Notes: generated by a model not told the origin, from the letters alone. 64,000 bases of DNA from an actinobacterium SCGC AAA278-O22 (GCA_000372185.1 AQUA01000002.1:67873-131872); one strand, 5' to 3'. Counted from the first letter of the stretch, positions 36,730-45,990 are shown. A program made the numbers and translations.

Positions 36730-37026
36730 ATGCGCGATCCCAAGGTACTTGCTGAAGTGAAAGAGACGCTTGCTCTCTTGACTGAACGTTCACCTGGTCG
36801 CGCCATTGAAGTTCGTATCCCGCCATATGCAGCTGTGCAATGTGGTGATGGACCTACACATACTCGCGGAACTCCACCCAATGTCATCGAGATGGATGCC
36901 AAGACGTGGCTCGCACTTGCTCGTGGTGAAAAAAGCTGGGCAGATGCAATGGCTGAAGGCCTCATTGTTGCATCGGGTGTACGCGCCGATTTAACGCAAC
37001 TATTACCGCTTAGGATGACCCCATGA
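36730..37026 (+). CDS. sterol-carrier-family (SCP2-like) small protein
   Basis: 98 residues between purL and purF, the place where Actinobacteria often keep a 'sterol carrier family' protein. The core GRAIEVRIPPYAAVQCG, MDAKTWLALARGEKSWADAMAEG and the C-terminal LTQLLPL resemble the SCP2/MDMPI C-terminal fold. The ATG at 36730 is used; TTG 36718 is possible. Its stop overlaps the purF start as ATGA. Its link to purine synthesis is positional only. Confidence 0.75.
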   Translation: MRDPKVLAEVKETLALLTERSPGRAIEVRIPPYAAVQCGDGPTHTRGTPPNVIEMDAKTWLALARGEKSWADAMAEGLIVASGVRADLTQLLPLRMTP

Positions 37027-38510
37027 GCCGTCGCCCCGATGGATTGTTAAATCACAATGTTCTTGAAGACGATAAAGGTCCACAAGATGCATGTGGAGTA
37101 TTTGGTGTCTGGGCACCTGGCGAAGAAGTTGCCAAATTAACGTTCTACGGACTCTATGCGCTCCAACATCGCGGTCAAGAGTCAGCAGGAATTGCTACCT
37201 CTGATGGTGATCGCATCTTGGTATATAAAGATATGGGCCTAGTCTCGCAGGTCTTTACTGAGACAGATTTAGCTTCGCTTGTCGGCAATCTTGCAATCGG
37301 ACATTGTCGTTACAGCACAACGGGATCAAGTACATGGGTCAATGCCCAACCCACACTGCGTCCAACTAAATACGGAACTTTGGCGCTTGCTCATAATGGA
37401 AATCTCACCAACACTGGAGATCTCGCCGAGTTAGTGCAGAAGTTGGAAATAGATGTATCAAAGAATGATCGCGGTGCTACCACTGATACTGAAATCATGA
37501 CAGCTCTTATCGGCTTACAAGATGAGAAGAATGTTGAAGCTAGCGCGATGGCAGTTCTACCGAAACTTGAAGGTGCATTTTCATTGGTATTTATGGATGA
37601 ACATACCTTGTACGCAGCACGCGATCGACACGGCGTTCGCCCGCTTGTTATCGGCAAATTAGATCGTGGTTGGGTTGTTGCATCTGAATCTGCAGCGCTC
37701 GACATTGTTGGCGCTGCATTTGTGCGCGAAGTCGAACCCGGTGAATTTTTAGCAATTAATGAAGATGGAATTCGTTCCGAGATGTGGGCACAGTCAGAAC
37801 CCAAGGGTTGCATCTTTGAATATGTCTATCTTGCGCGTCCTGATACATCTATTGCAGGCCAGAGTATTCATGCAGTACGTGGTCGCATTGGGCAACGGTT
37901 AGCAATCGAAGCTCCCGTTGATGCCGATCTCGTTATTCCAGTTCCTGAATCTGGAACTCCTGCCGCTATTGGTTATGCAAAGCAATCTGGCATTCCTTAT
38001 GGGTTAGGACTTGTTAAGAATTCATATGTTGGTCGCACATTTATTCAGCCATCGCAGACTATTCGTCAATTAGGTATTCGCCTCAAACTCAATCCATTAC
38101 GTGAAATCATCGAAGGCAAGAGGATCATCGTTGTCGACGATTCCATCGTTCGCGGAAATACACAACGCGCACTTGTTCGCATGTTACGTGAAGCAGGAGC
38201 ACTCGAAATTCACGTCCGTATCTCTTCTCCTCCGGTGAAGTGGCCATGTTTCTATGGAATCGATTTCGCAACTCGCGCTGAATTGATTGCAAGTGGTCTT
38301 GAAATTGAAGAGATTCGACGTTCTATCGGAGCAGATTCATTGGCTTATGTCTCTGAAGAAGGCCTGATTGAAGCGACCAACGTCCCAGCAGAAAAGCTCT
38401 GTCGCGCCTGTTTCTCAGGTCAATACCCAATTGCTATCCCAACAGATATGTCTGAAGGAAAGATGCGCCTTGAAATTACTGATGTGCATACTGAGAGAGT
38501 GCATAAGTAA
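37023..38510 (+). CDS. purF: amidophosphoribosyltransferase
   Basis: Committed step of purine synthesis: PRPP and glutamine give phosphoribosylamine. The 495 residues hold a short propeptide ending before the Ntn cysteine of DACGVFGVWAPGE, then LQHRGQESAGIA, the glutaminase GHCRYSTTGSS, and the PRPP loop VVDDSIVRGNTQRALV. Cysteines late in the protein (CRACFSGQYP) fit the Fe-S type of PurF. The stop overlaps purM as TAATG. Confidence 0.96.
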   Translation: MSRRPDGLLNHNVLEDDKGPQDACGVFGVWAPGEEVAKLTFYGLYALQHRGQESAGIATSDGDRILVYKDMGLVSQVFTETDLASLVGNLAIGHCRYSTTGSSTWVNAQPTLRPTKYGTLALAHNGNLTNTGDLAELVQKLEIDVSKNDRGATTDTEIMTALIGLQDEKNVEASAMAVLPKLEGAFSLVFMDEHTLYAARDRHGVRPLVIGKLDRGWVVASESAALDIVGAAFVREVEPGEFLAINEDGIRSEMWAQSEPKGCIFEYVYLARPDTSIAGQSIHAVRGRIGQRLAIEAPVDADLVIPVPESGTPAAIGYAKQSGIPYGLGLVKNSYVGRTFIQPSQTIRQLGIRLKLNPLREIIEGKRIIVVDDSIVRGNTQRALVRMLREAGALEIHVRISSPPVKWPCFYGIDFATRAELIASGLEIEEIRRSIGADSLAYVSEEGLIEATNVPAEKLCRACFSGQYPIAIPTDMSEGKMRLEITDVHTERVHK

Positions 38511-39568
38511 TGGCGACATATAAAGATTCTGGCGTCGATATTGATGCAGGAGATCGCGCTGTTGAATTGATGAAGGCATCCATCGCGCGCGCTTCACGCC
38601 CAGAAGTAATGGGTGGAATCGGTGGATTTGCTGGACTCTTTGATGCATCGGCGCTCAAAGAGATGAAGCAACCACTTCTTGCAACATCAACAGATGGCGT
38701 TGGAACAAAGACTGAGATAGCTCGCCAGATGGGTAAGTACGACACCATCGGCGAAGATCTCGTTGCCATGGTTGTTGATGATCTAGTTGTCTGCGGTGCA
38801 GAACCACTCTTTATGACTGATTACATCGCAGTTGGGAAAGTGATCCCTGAACGGATTGCCGAAATCGTCGCTGGAATCGCGCGCGGATGCGAAAAGGCAG
38901 GAACAGCGTTAATCGGTGGCGAAACTGCAGAGCATCCTGGATTACTTGCTGACGATGAATTCGATATCGCAGGTGCTGCAACCGGCGCCGTTGATGCAGA
39001 TAAGCAATTAGGCGCACATCGCGTTAAGGCAGGTGACCTCATCGTTGCGATGCCAGCGAGCGGTTTCCACGCTAATGGATATTCACTCATCCGCCATATC
39101 CTTAAAGAAGAAAAACTTGATCTTGCTAAGACCTATCAAGGTTTCGCACAAACACTTGGAGAAATTCTTCTCACACCTACTGAGATTTACTCACTTGATT
39201 GTTTAGCGCTCATCAAGGCGCAAGGAGAAAAATTGCGCACCTTTAGCCACATCACAGGTGGTGGACTTGCCGATAACACAGCCCGAGTTATTCCTGCGGG
39301 GCTAACTGCACAATATGATCGTTCGACGTGGGCACTTCCGGCAGCAACACGATTCTTGGCAGATGTTGCAGGTGTTCCACAAGCAGATATGGAACGCACC
39401 TGGAATTGCGGAATCGGAATGTCGGCGGTGGTCGATCCAGCTATCGGCGATTTGGTGATTCGCTCACTCGCTGCGCGTGGAATGACGGCATGGATTGCAG
39501 GAGTCGTTGAGCCTTCTACAGATAAAGACGCACCTCGTTCATACTTGGTATCTGACTACAAGGGGTAA
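38510..39568 (+). CDS. purM: phosphoribosylformylglycinamidine cyclo-ligase
   Basis: Closes the imidazole ring (FGAM to AIR) with ATP. The 352-residue AIR-synthetase fold shows ATSTDGVGTKTEIARQMG, LVAMVVDDLVVCGAEPLF, GGETAEHPGL and HITGGGLADNTAR. It is the last purine gene of the run; purE, purK, purN and purH are not in the window. A membrane glycosyltransferase begins five bases later. Confidence 0.96.
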   Translation: MATYKDSGVDIDAGDRAVELMKASIARASRPEVMGGIGGFAGLFDASALKEMKQPLLATSTDGVGTKTEIARQMGKYDTIGEDLVAMVVDDLVVCGAEPLFMTDYIAVGKVIPERIAEIVAGIARGCEKAGTALIGGETAEHPGLLADDEFDIAGAATGAVDADKQLGAHRVKAGDLIVAMPASGFHANGYSLIRHILKEEKLDLAKTYQGFAQTLGEILLTPTEIYSLDCLALIKAQGEKLRTFSHITGGGLADNTARVIPAGLTAQYDRSTWALPAATRFLADVAGVPQADMERTWNCGIGMSAVVDPAIGDLVIRSLAARGMTAWIAGVVEPSTDKDAPRSYLVSDYKG

Positions 39569-39573
39569 ATTTC

Positions 39574-40962
39574 ATGGCAAGTAAGTCCAAAGTCGCACGA
39601 CAGAAGCAGGCAACATCTGCAAAGAAAATTAATTTCTATCTGATTGCAATCCCTATATTCGCCTTCTTCATCAAGTTAATCATCATGGCCAATATCAAAG
39701 GCACCGATGGAGCGATGTTAGGCGGTTGGCTCGGAGCTGACGGTGAAAACTATCTGAGCGGCGTTGATGGCTTACTTCAGCAAGGATATTTCAGCGATAA
39801 GAGCATCTTGTCTTACTGGCCAGCAGGCTATCCAATACTCATTTGGATTCTCACCAAAATTTCTTTGGCTCATGTCATCTACTTGATTTCATTTACCCAA
39901 TCGATTTTCTACGCATATGCCAGCTATTACTTTGTGAAGCAACTTCGTGGAACTAAGTTGCAACCATTTATGTTTCTCATTGGGATTGCCCTTGCGTTTA
40001 ACCCAACTCTTTCGCTGAGCTCGCTCGCAGTCGGATACGAAAGCCCCATTGCAGCATGCATGTTGATGGTAGTTGGACTGATTATGAAGTCACGTCAGAG
40101 CAGCCACGATCGCCAATTTGCTCTTCGCGTTGTTGCAGTTGGATTTTTCTCAGCGCTTGCCTCATTTATGCAACCGCGCTGGGTTTTGACATCAGTTGTG
40201 ATTGCGATTGTCTGGGCAATCATGACTCAAGGGCGCAAAGCGCAAGCTCTCATTCTGGTCGGAGTCGTTGCCATCATGGCAATTGCACCTGCAATCATGA
40301 TTCAACGCAACGTAAAGTCAATTGATAAGGCTGTTATTTCAACAAACCTTGGTGTCACCATGCGTCTTGGTGCTGGCGATGAAACGCAAGGTGGCTACGC
40401 ACATACCGGTCCAGATGTTCCATGCGATCCTGTTCCACCAGCAACAACTGTGAGTGATAACGAAGTAGTGAAGTGCGTGGTCAAGTGGTATGTCAGCCAT
40501 CCCACTAAATCAATCCGCCTCTTTATCAATAAGGGGTGGTTCTACTGGTCACCATGGTCAGGACCACTTGGCAACGGAACCATGGCGCGTAATCCATGGC
40601 TGAAAATTAATCCGATTGTAAATATCGCTAAGGGCAGCCAATCTGGTAATGACCTTGTCTATAAATCAGTAGGCCGCGGAATTTCATTCTTCTGGGTCAT
40701 CGGTTGCATCTCACTCTTCTTCATCGGATTCTTCTGGCTGCGTTCAATGAAGGGCATCTACGCCAATCTTGCTTACGCCAGTTTCATTCCTGTGGTGATT
40801 TCTTGGCTCGTAGCCATGGGAACGATCGGCGATCACCGCTTCCGTATTCCAACGATGTCGCTGAGCGTCTTCCTGCAGGTGATGGGCTACTTCGCCCTGC
40901 GCCATAGGGTCAAAACAGGCTCATTTGCCGTTGCTTTGGAGTCCGGCGCCGAGGCGCGATAA
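39574..40962 (+). CDS. GT-C-type membrane glycosyltransferase-like protein
   Basis: 462 residues with about 10 hydrophobic helices after a basic N-terminus. The layout (aspartate-containing first loop GADGENYLSG, then helices, a large extracytoplasmic loop near residues 260-340, and the closing GDHRFRIPTMSLSVFL) recalls dolichyl-phosphate-mannose-type GT-C enzymes, which move sugars from a lipid carrier outside the membrane. No sugar can be assigned. It stands between purM and DUF3073, a place where purM and DUF3073 are adjacent in Streptomyces, so it may be inserted. Confidence 0.65.
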   Translation: MASKSKVARQKQATSAKKINFYLIAIPIFAFFIKLIIMANIKGTDGAMLGGWLGADGENYLSGVDGLLQQGYFSDKSILSYWPAGYPILIWILTKISLAHVIYLISFTQSIFYAYASYYFVKQLRGTKLQPFMFLIGIALAFNPTLSLSSLAVGYESPIAACMLMVVGLIMKSRQSSHDRQFALRVVAVGFFSALASFMQPRWVLTSVVIAIVWAIMTQGRKAQALILVGVVAIMAIAPAIMIQRNVKSIDKAVISTNLGVTMRLGAGDETQGGYAHTGPDVPCDPVPPATTVSDNEVVKCVVKWYVSHPTKSIRLFINKGWFYWSPWSGPLGNGTMARNPWLKINPIVNIAKGSQSGNDLVYKSVGRGISFFWVIGCISLFFIGFFWLRSMKGIYANLAYASFIPVVISWLVAMGTIGDHRFRIPTMSLSVFLQVMGYFALRHRVKTGSFAVALESGAEAR

Positions 40963-41004
40963 CCTACGCGCCTGACACACCAGCTATTCGTAAGGAGGTC
41001 GCCC

Positions 41005-41181
41005 ATGGGCCGCGGCCGTGCAAAAGCTAAGCAGACCAAGGTTGCTCGCGATTTGAAGTACAACTCTCAGGAGATGGATCTCGACCGCCTTGCAAAGGAA
41101 CTCCACGGGGATGTCCCTGATCAGCAGAACCAGGATGATGACGATCCATTTGCTGAAGGCAATTACATTCCACGCGCTTGA
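41005..41181 (+). CDS. DUF3073 protein
   Basis: A 58-residue protein found almost only in Actinobacteria, commonly after purM. It begins GRGRAKAKQTKVARDLKYN (strongly basic) and ends acidic (QNQDDDDPFAEG). AAGGAGG lies seven bases before the ATG. Function unknown; the charge split hints at a nucleic-acid or ribosome contact, which is inference. Its stop overlaps the TTG start of the next gene. Confidence 0.85.
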   Translation: MGRGRAKAKQTKVARDLKYNSQEMDLDRLAKELHGDVPDQQNQDDDDPFAEGNYIPRA

Positions 41182-41993
41182 AACCAACACCGTACGTCGC
41201 ATCGCTGCGCATCTACGAACCACTTTCAGCATTTGAACCTGTCGATCGAATCCGTTGGCAGAATATTGATGCAACGATTGATTCACGCAAAGAAGAACAA
41301 GCGCTCGCACTTCGCCGGTTAGTTTTTCCTGAACCTCCCGCTGTGCGTCCAGATGGAGCACATGTTCTTGATATCAATGGAATTCGCTATGTGTCTCCAT
41401 GGTCAACTGCCACTCGATGCTGGGCAGCGCTCGATGATTTTAAAGAATCACTTCCTTCTTCCATCACTCCATTTTTTATTCCGCCATCACTTGAAGAAGT
41501 CATTACTACCGGAGTTGATCTCCTCGAAGATCGCGTCCCACATATCATCACCGAAAATTGGGTAATCCCTCCTCGCTGGTTCTCTATCTTTACTCCTGAT
41601 GAAAGAGTCCGCGGCGAAGATGACGATGGTCCATATTCATTTGCTCGCACCACGATGTCGAAAGCGCGTGAACGTGCACTGAACTCTCATGAGGTTGTCC
41701 TCGGCGCATTTGGCCAAGGTCCGGTCGAGCAAGAGATTGAAAATATGATTGATTGGCTTGAACTCTTCCATCCCGAGTCACTCGTCGAACTCGATTACGG
41801 CGGGTTGGCTGCTTATCTTGATGTAGCGCTTCGCAAAAATGGCCTAGACGGTATTCATGAAGATTCATCGATCGAAGATGTCGCATTTAGCTTGTCCGGG
41901 CTCTCGGCAGGAGATGGCGCAATCGCAGGTCAGGGCTATGAGCGCCTGGTTTCTCGCTGGCGCACCGTCCAAGCATTCGAATCCGCTATTTAA
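41178..41993 (+). CDS. conserved actinobacterial hypothetical protein
   Basis: 271 residues, soluble, no catalytic motif recognised. It begins TPYVASLRIYEPLSAFEP and carries YVSPWSTATRCWAAL, a proline-rich IPPRWFSIFTPDER and a helical C-terminal half. The TTG at 41178 overlaps the DUF3073 stop (TTGA) and gives a start consistent with coupling. Between DUF3073 and bldC there is a similar hypothetical gene in other Actinobacteria, so it is probably a lineage-conserved protein. Function not known. Confidence 0.65.
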   Translation: MKPTPYVASLRIYEPLSAFEPVDRIRWQNIDATIDSRKEEQALALRRLVFPEPPAVRPDGAHVLDINGIRYVSPWSTATRCWAALDDFKESLPSSITPFFIPPSLEEVITTGVDLLEDRVPHIITENWVIPPRWFSIFTPDERVRGEDDDGPYSFARTTMSKARERALNSHEVVLGAFGQGPVEQEIENMIDWLELFHPESLVELDYGGLAAYLDVALRKNGLDGIHEDSSIEDVAFSLSGLSAGDGAIAGQGYERLVSRWRTVQAFESAI

Positions 41994-42120
41994 CGCTGCA
42001 TTTATTCATTTGCAGCGGTATTGCCAGAGCGGGAACTGTGGGGAATACTTCCCGTCATTACGGAGCAAAACGGACATTTCAATCCGTGAATCCGATGAGT
42101 GAATGAGCTGGGAGAAGCAT

Positions 42121-42318
42121 ATGAATCGTCTGCCCGATGCAGAAGTCTTGCTGACTCCTCGCGAGGTTGCAGATCTCTTCGGCGTCGATCCCAAGACAGT
42201 CACACGTTGGGCAAAGGCAGGAAAGCTCACCTCAATTCGCACATTGGGTGGACATCGTCGTTATCGCAAATCTGAAGTCGATGAACTTCGCGCACATTAT
42301 TTCAAGGCCCAGAACTAA
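42121..42318 (+). CDS. bldC: BldC-type MerR-like DNA-binding protein
   Basis: A 65-residue winged-helix protein. The sequence LLTPREVADLFGVDPKTVTR followed by WAKAGKLTSIRTLGGHRRYR is nearly that of Streptomyces BldC, a developmental regulator that binds DNA as head-to-tail oligomers. ATG 42121 is preferred over 42103 because GGGAG lies seven bases before it. In a non-sporulating planktonic cell its targets are unknown; retention suggests a wider role. The position after DUF3073 is conserved. Confidence 0.92.
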   Translation: MNRLPDAEVLLTPREVADLFGVDPKTVTRWAKAGKLTSIRTLGGHRRYRKSEVDELRAHYFKAQN

Positions 42319-42333
42319 TCTTTCACTAGCACC

Positions 42334-43374
42334 ATGACCTATTCAATCGCGCAATTTTTCTTACTTGGTTTGCTTACCTTTATTTTAGTTGGAGTAATAA
42401 CTCCACCTGTGCGCCAACTCGCTCTTCGATTAGATGCAGTAGATGCTCCAACTTTGGCGCGTAAAGCGCAGAAAGAACCTGTTCCGTATTTAGGCGGCGT
42501 AGCGATTGCACTTGGAATCGTGGCCGTTTCTTATGGATCACTTCTTGCCGTGAACTTTTCGTTCGAGACAGTGAAATTAGCGAGCTTCGTCTTAGTCCCA
42601 GCGATGGCAATTTCAGCAATGGGGTTATGGGATGACCTTAAAGGCCTTGAACCATGGCCACGTCTTGTTGCGCAGACCTTCACCGGAATTATCGTCGCAG
42701 TAATTTTGACCGTAACAGATACGATGGGATTTGCCTTCAACAACCACTATCTCAATTACTTCATCACCGTTGTGTGGATTGTTGGTGTCTGTAATTCGAT
42801 CAACTTCTTTGATAACCACGATGGTGGGGCAGCAGGCACAGTGGCAGTCATTACCTTCTTCCTCTTCTTTATCGCCTATGACCGCCAACAGATATTGGTG
42901 AGCGCGTTGGCCATCGTTACAGCAGGTGCCACAGCGGGATTTCTCATCTGGAATCGCCATCCTGCAAAGATTTATATGGGGGATGCGGGTTCGCTCTTTC
43001 TTGGCATCATCATCTCTGTATTAACAATCAGACTTAGTCCAGGAGTTGTTCCTTCTTATAAATCTCTTGCCATTCCACTTTTCTTAATGGCCACACCGAT
43101 TCTCGATACAACGGTTGCAGTTGTCTCACGTCTCTATCGCGGAATCTCGCCATTCCAAGGCGGCCGCGATCACTTGTCACATCGCCTCATGCGAAAAGGT
43201 CTTAACCGTCGAACAACGGCATTTACTCTCTGGGGCCTTGCTGCAATTTATGGTCTGATTGCGGTTGCTATATACATTTGGCCAGATAGCTATGGACTCC
43301 CACTGATTCTCGTTGGCGCATCCGCTTGGATTGCGATGCTCATATTCTTCTTACGAATTCCATCTGAGGGGTAG
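42334..43374 (+). CDS. WecA/TagO-like undecaprenyl-phosphate sugar-1-phosphate transferase
   Basis: Transfers a sugar phosphate (usually GlcNAc-1-P) from UDP-sugar onto undecaprenyl phosphate, starting surface-polymer synthesis. The 346 residues, about 10-11 helices, show VPYLGGVAIALG, MGLWDDLKGL, NSINFFDNHDGGAAG, IYMGDAGSLFLG and the terminal GGRDHLSHRLMRKG with the HxxH motif. These are all the MraY/WecA catalytic signatures; the absence of pyrophosphorylase neighbours does not allow the sugar to be fixed. Confidence 0.9.
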   Translation: MTYSIAQFFLLGLLTFILVGVITPPVRQLALRLDAVDAPTLARKAQKEPVPYLGGVAIALGIVAVSYGSLLAVNFSFETVKLASFVLVPAMAISAMGLWDDLKGLEPWPRLVAQTFTGIIVAVILTVTDTMGFAFNNHYLNYFITVVWIVGVCNSINFFDNHDGGAAGTVAVITFFLFFIAYDRQQILVSALAIVTAGATAGFLIWNRHPAKIYMGDAGSLFLGIIISVLTIRLSPGVVPSYKSLAIPLFLMATPILDTTVAVVSRLYRGISPFQGGRDHLSHRLMRKGLNRRTTAFTLWGLAAIYGLIAVAIYIWPDSYGLPLILVGASAWIAMLIFFLRIPSEG

Positions 43375-43383
43375 ACTCACACC

Positions 43384-43575
43384 ATGGCCGATAAGAATGA
43401 TGATGTAAAAGCAAGAATGCTTGCTGCCCTTGAAGCTAAGAAGAATAAGAAGGGCGTTCCTGGGACTCAAACACATTCTGAGGGCGGATCAAAGATTCGT
43501 GGCGGACAGCGCAGCGGTGGCGCACCACAAGTTCAGCGCAAAGCAGGACCTTCGGGTTCTGGTTCTGCAGGCTAA
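43384..43575 (+). CDS. DUF5302-like small protein
   Basis: 63 residues, nine bases after the WecA-like gene. MADKNDDVKARMLAALEAKK begins it as a basic helix, and a Gly/Ser/Arg-rich tail with HSEGGSKIRGGQRSGGAPQ follows, the layout of actinobacterial DUF5302 proteins. Likely disordered at the C-terminus. Function unknown. Confidence 0.7.
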   Translation: MADKNDDVKARMLAALEAKKNKKGVPGTQTHSEGGSKIRGGQRSGGAPQVQRKAGPSGSGSAG

Positions 43576-43617
43576 TAGTTAACAAATAACCAGTAAGAAG
43601 TAATTAATAAGTAATTG

Positions 43618-43691
43618 TGGCTCGGGACAGGATCGAACTGTCGACCTCACGATTTTCAGTCGCGCGCTCGTACCAACTGAGCTACCGAGCC
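43618..43691 (-). tRNA. tRNA-Phe(GAA)
   Basis: Acceptor GGCTCGG pairs with CCGAGCC; the anticodon loop CTGAAAA gives GAA; the T loop is TTCGATC. CCA is not encoded. First of three minus-strand tRNAs that fill the 517-base gap between DUF5302 and the SIMPL gene. Confidence 0.95.
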
Positions 43692-43793
43692 AATATGTAG
43701 TTGTAGGCACTTCTATATGTAAAAAAGATGAAGGTGTGTGGACACCTTCGCCTCGCAATGTGTTTCACATGGCTACGCCATTGAAACTTCTCG

Positions 43794-43867
43794 CGACCCG
43801 GACGGGACTTGAACCCGCGACCTCCGCCGTGACAGGGCGGCGCGCTAACCAACTGCGCTACCGGGCC
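43794..43867 (-). tRNA. tRNA-Asp(GTC)
   Basis: Acceptor GGCCCGG pairs with CCGGGTC (one G-U), anticodon loop CTGTCAC gives GTC, T loop TTCAAGT, discriminator G. CCA is not encoded. Confidence 0.95.
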
Positions 43868-43930
43868 TTACACATTTTCATGCGTTCGACCATCGCTACT
43901 TCTTTCAAAGCAGCTACTTCTTTCGAAGCG

Positions 43931-44003
43931 TGCCCCCAACGGGATTCGAACCCGTGTTACCGCCGTGAAAGGGCGATGTCCTAGGCCCCTAGACGATGGG
44001 GAC
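43931..44003 (-). tRNA. tRNA-Glu(TTC)
   Basis: Acceptor GTCCCCA pairs with TGGGGGC, anticodon loop CTTTCAC gives TTC, T loop TTCGAAT, discriminator A. CCA is not encoded. It is the upstream member of the Glu-Asp-Phe group and probably heads the transcript. Confidence 0.95.
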
Positions 44004-44092
44004 GTTTGAGGCTCGCAAATCGTACCTGCTTAAGCGGGCACGACCAAACTCGGTGAAAAAGCCCCTCGAGATAGGTATGAAATAAGGAGTTT

Positions 44093-44797
44093 TTAGAGCA
44101 AGGCCCACTGCACTGTGACAGAGATGGTCACATCTTGCTGACCTAAATCAATCACCGTTGCATCTGATTCTGTTTTAGCAACAGACATCACAGGTGTGTA
44201 ATTTGTTGGCGCAGAATTTTCAACAAGGTAATTAACTTTGCCAAGTTTTACCCCCATCAATTTTGCATAGGAAACTGCCTTTGCTCGCGCACTTTTTACT
44301 GCTGCAGAGCGCGCTGCTTCCAAAGAATTGGTTGAATCAAGAACAAAAGGAGTTGCGCCGTTTATCTGCACGTTATCTCCACCAGCTACAACGAGTGCAT
44401 CCACCAACGCCCCGGCGGTATCAGCTGCGCGAACGATGATAGTGAATGACTGAGACCCCCGATAACCGATGAGAGTAGATCCACCCTCGTTGGTGTATTT
44501 ATATTCCGGATAGACGGTAACGCTCTGCGTGGAAATATCTTTGGTATCAATCTTCGCACTCTTCAGGGCTGCTCGAACTGCATTGGCAGTCTTTGCCGTT
44601 GCAGCGAGAGCATCTTTACTGGAAGCGGCTACTGCGGATGCAGTTGCATTAATTCGCACTGCATCGGGGACAACTTTGACCGACCCTTGAGCCGACACTG
44701 TGATGTAGCGAGTTGCTGCAGCATCTGCTGTTGGAGCAACTACGGAAACAACAGCGGTAAAAAGTGCAATCAGTGAAACGCGTGTACGAGTTGTCAT
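44093..44797 (-). CDS. exported SIMPL-domain (DUF541) protein
   Basis: 234 residues with a Sec signal (VSLIALFTAVVSVVAPTADA) and a SIMPL domain: ITVSAQGSVKVVPDAVRI, KIDTKDISTQSVTVYPEY, IGYRGSQSFTIIVR and a C-terminal DVTISVTVQWAL. The family is periplasmic or surface, linked to oxidative-stress and envelope phenotypes without a defined activity. It follows the GT4 gene after 14 bases on the same strand. Confidence 0.85.
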   Translation of the reverse strand: MTTRTRVSLIALFTAVVSVVAPTADAAATRYITVSAQGSVKVVPDAVRINATASAVAASSKDALAATAKTANAVRAALKSAKIDTKDISTQSVTVYPEYKYTNEGGSTLIGYRGSQSFTIIVRAADTAGALVDALVVAGGDNVQINGATPFVLDSTNSLEAARSAAVKSARAKAVSYAKLMGVKLGKVNYLVENSAPTNYTPVMSVAKTESDATVIDLGQQDVTISVTVQWALL

Positions 44798-44811
44798 AAC
44801 CCTATTATCTC

Positions 44812-45951
44812 TTACTTATTGTGGCTTCGGTTATAGATCTCTGTGTGATCTCGGAGCATTCGCTCAAGAGAGAAGTACTCATGTGCACGCACTTTTCCAG
44901 CGGCGCCCAAACGATTCCGAAGGTCTGCATCAGTTGCCAGTGCACTGAGTGCGCTAGCCATTGCCCCTGGCTGAGGAGATGTAAGGAGGCCAGTTTTATC
45001 ATTTTCGACAATATCTGAAATAGATCCAACCTCTGGAGCGAGGATCGGAAGTCCTGCCTGTGCTGCTTGAATTAAAGTAAGTGGAATACCTTCGTTATCA
45101 CTTGTCAAAATTGCGATATCACTGGCTGCAAAGAGATCGCTAATATCTTTACGCCACCCTAAAAATGTGACAGGTAAGTTTTCATTTGTTGCGCGCGCCT
45201 TTGAACTATCAAAGAGTTCACCTTCTCCAGCAATAAGAAAGTGAATAGGGACTTCGCGCTTGATCATTGCAGCAGCAATATCGAGCAAACGATCTGGACG
45301 TTTAATGTGGGTTAAACGACCGACAAAGGTGCAGTAAATCGCACTCGGATCGAGTTCAAGTTTTCTGCGAATTTCCGCCTTGCTTGCTGTATGTGGTTCA
45401 GGAAGACCTGGGAAGAAGACGCTGTACTGGCTAGCTTTCCCGATTCCCGCTGCAAGTAATTCACGTTCTACTTCAGTGCCGATGGCAATTAAGTGATGAG
45501 TGCGCTTTGCAAAGAATTTTTCAACCACCACAACAAGCTTTGTTTTCCATCCCGCGAAGTAGCCATGCAGCAGGTGACCGTGAAAGGTATGAATTCGCAC
45601 TGCTCCGCGGCCAGCGATGATTGAAGCTAATCGCCCTAGGGCTCCAGCCTTTGCTGTATGAGTATGAATAACATCTGGTTGCAGCGTTTTGATTGTGCGG
45701 ACCAATCCAAAGAATGCCTTGAGATCTGCGATAGGTGAAACTGATCTCCCAAGACCAGCAATTCGAGTTGCCGTGATATCGGTTGCAACTTCATCGAGAT
45801 AATCCGCTTCGGTTTCATCGCAATAACCCGTTATAAGAATCTGCTCAAAGCGAGATGAATCAAGGCCGCGCATTAATTCAGCAACAATGACAGCTGGTCC
45901 ACCCACATTCATGCGGGCAATGATCTGCATAACTTTGATGCGCTGCGCCAT
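44812..45951 (-). CDS. GT4-family glycosyltransferase
   Basis: 379 residues with two Rossmann-like halves. The N-half has QIIARMNVGGPAVIVAELM and VIHTHTAKAGALGRLASI; the C-half has TFVGRLTHIKRPDRLLDIA, FLGWRKDISDLFAASDI and the donor-site ILTSDNEGIPLTLIQAAQAG (an EGxP-type motif). This fits retaining GT4 enzymes used in polysaccharide or glycolipid synthesis. The ATG at 45951 is preferred over 46005 because homologues begin at AQRIKVM. Divergent from the threonylcarbamoyl-AMP synthase gene. Confidence 0.88.
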   Translation of the reverse strand: MAQRIKVMQIIARMNVGGPAVIVAELMRGLDSSRFEQILITGYCDETEADYLDEVATDITATRIAGLGRSVSPIADLKAFFGLVRTIKTLQPDVIHTHTAKAGALGRLASIIAGRGAVRIHTFHGHLLHGYFAGWKTKLVVVVEKFFAKRTHHLIAIGTEVERELLAAGIGKASQYSVFFPGLPEPHTASKAEIRRKLELDPSAIYCTFVGRLTHIKRPDRLLDIAAAMIKREVPIHFLIAGEGELFDSSKARATNENLPVTFLGWRKDISDLFAASDIAILTSDNEGIPLTLIQAAQAGLPILAPEVGSISDIVENDKTGLLTSPQPGAMASALSALATDADLRNRLGAAGKVRAHEYFSLERMLRDHTEIYNRSHNK

Positions 45952-45977
45952 GTGGTTATCTTCTCGCAAAAAGGCTG

Positions 45978-45983
45978 GATAAT
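45978..45983 (+). promoter_or_regulatory. -10 element of a probable leaderless promoter for the Sua5 gene
   Basis: GATAAT, preceded by TG, ends seven bases before the ATG at 45991; no Shine-Dalgarno sequence is seen. Confidence 0.5.
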
Positions 45984-45990
45984 TGAACTT

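Noticed and set aside
43736-43984. 82-codon frame between the tRNA-Phe and tRNA-Glu genes
   Set aside because: Most of it is antisense tRNA-Asp and tRNA-Glu sequence.
43576-44092. Integration site or mobile element at the tRNA cluster
   Set aside because: No integrase, no inverted terminal repeats and no duplicated tRNA ends were seen.
45952-45990. Upstream ATG for the Sua5 gene
   Set aside because: It would place the promoter-like GATAAT inside coding sequence and add residues not expected before the YrdC core.
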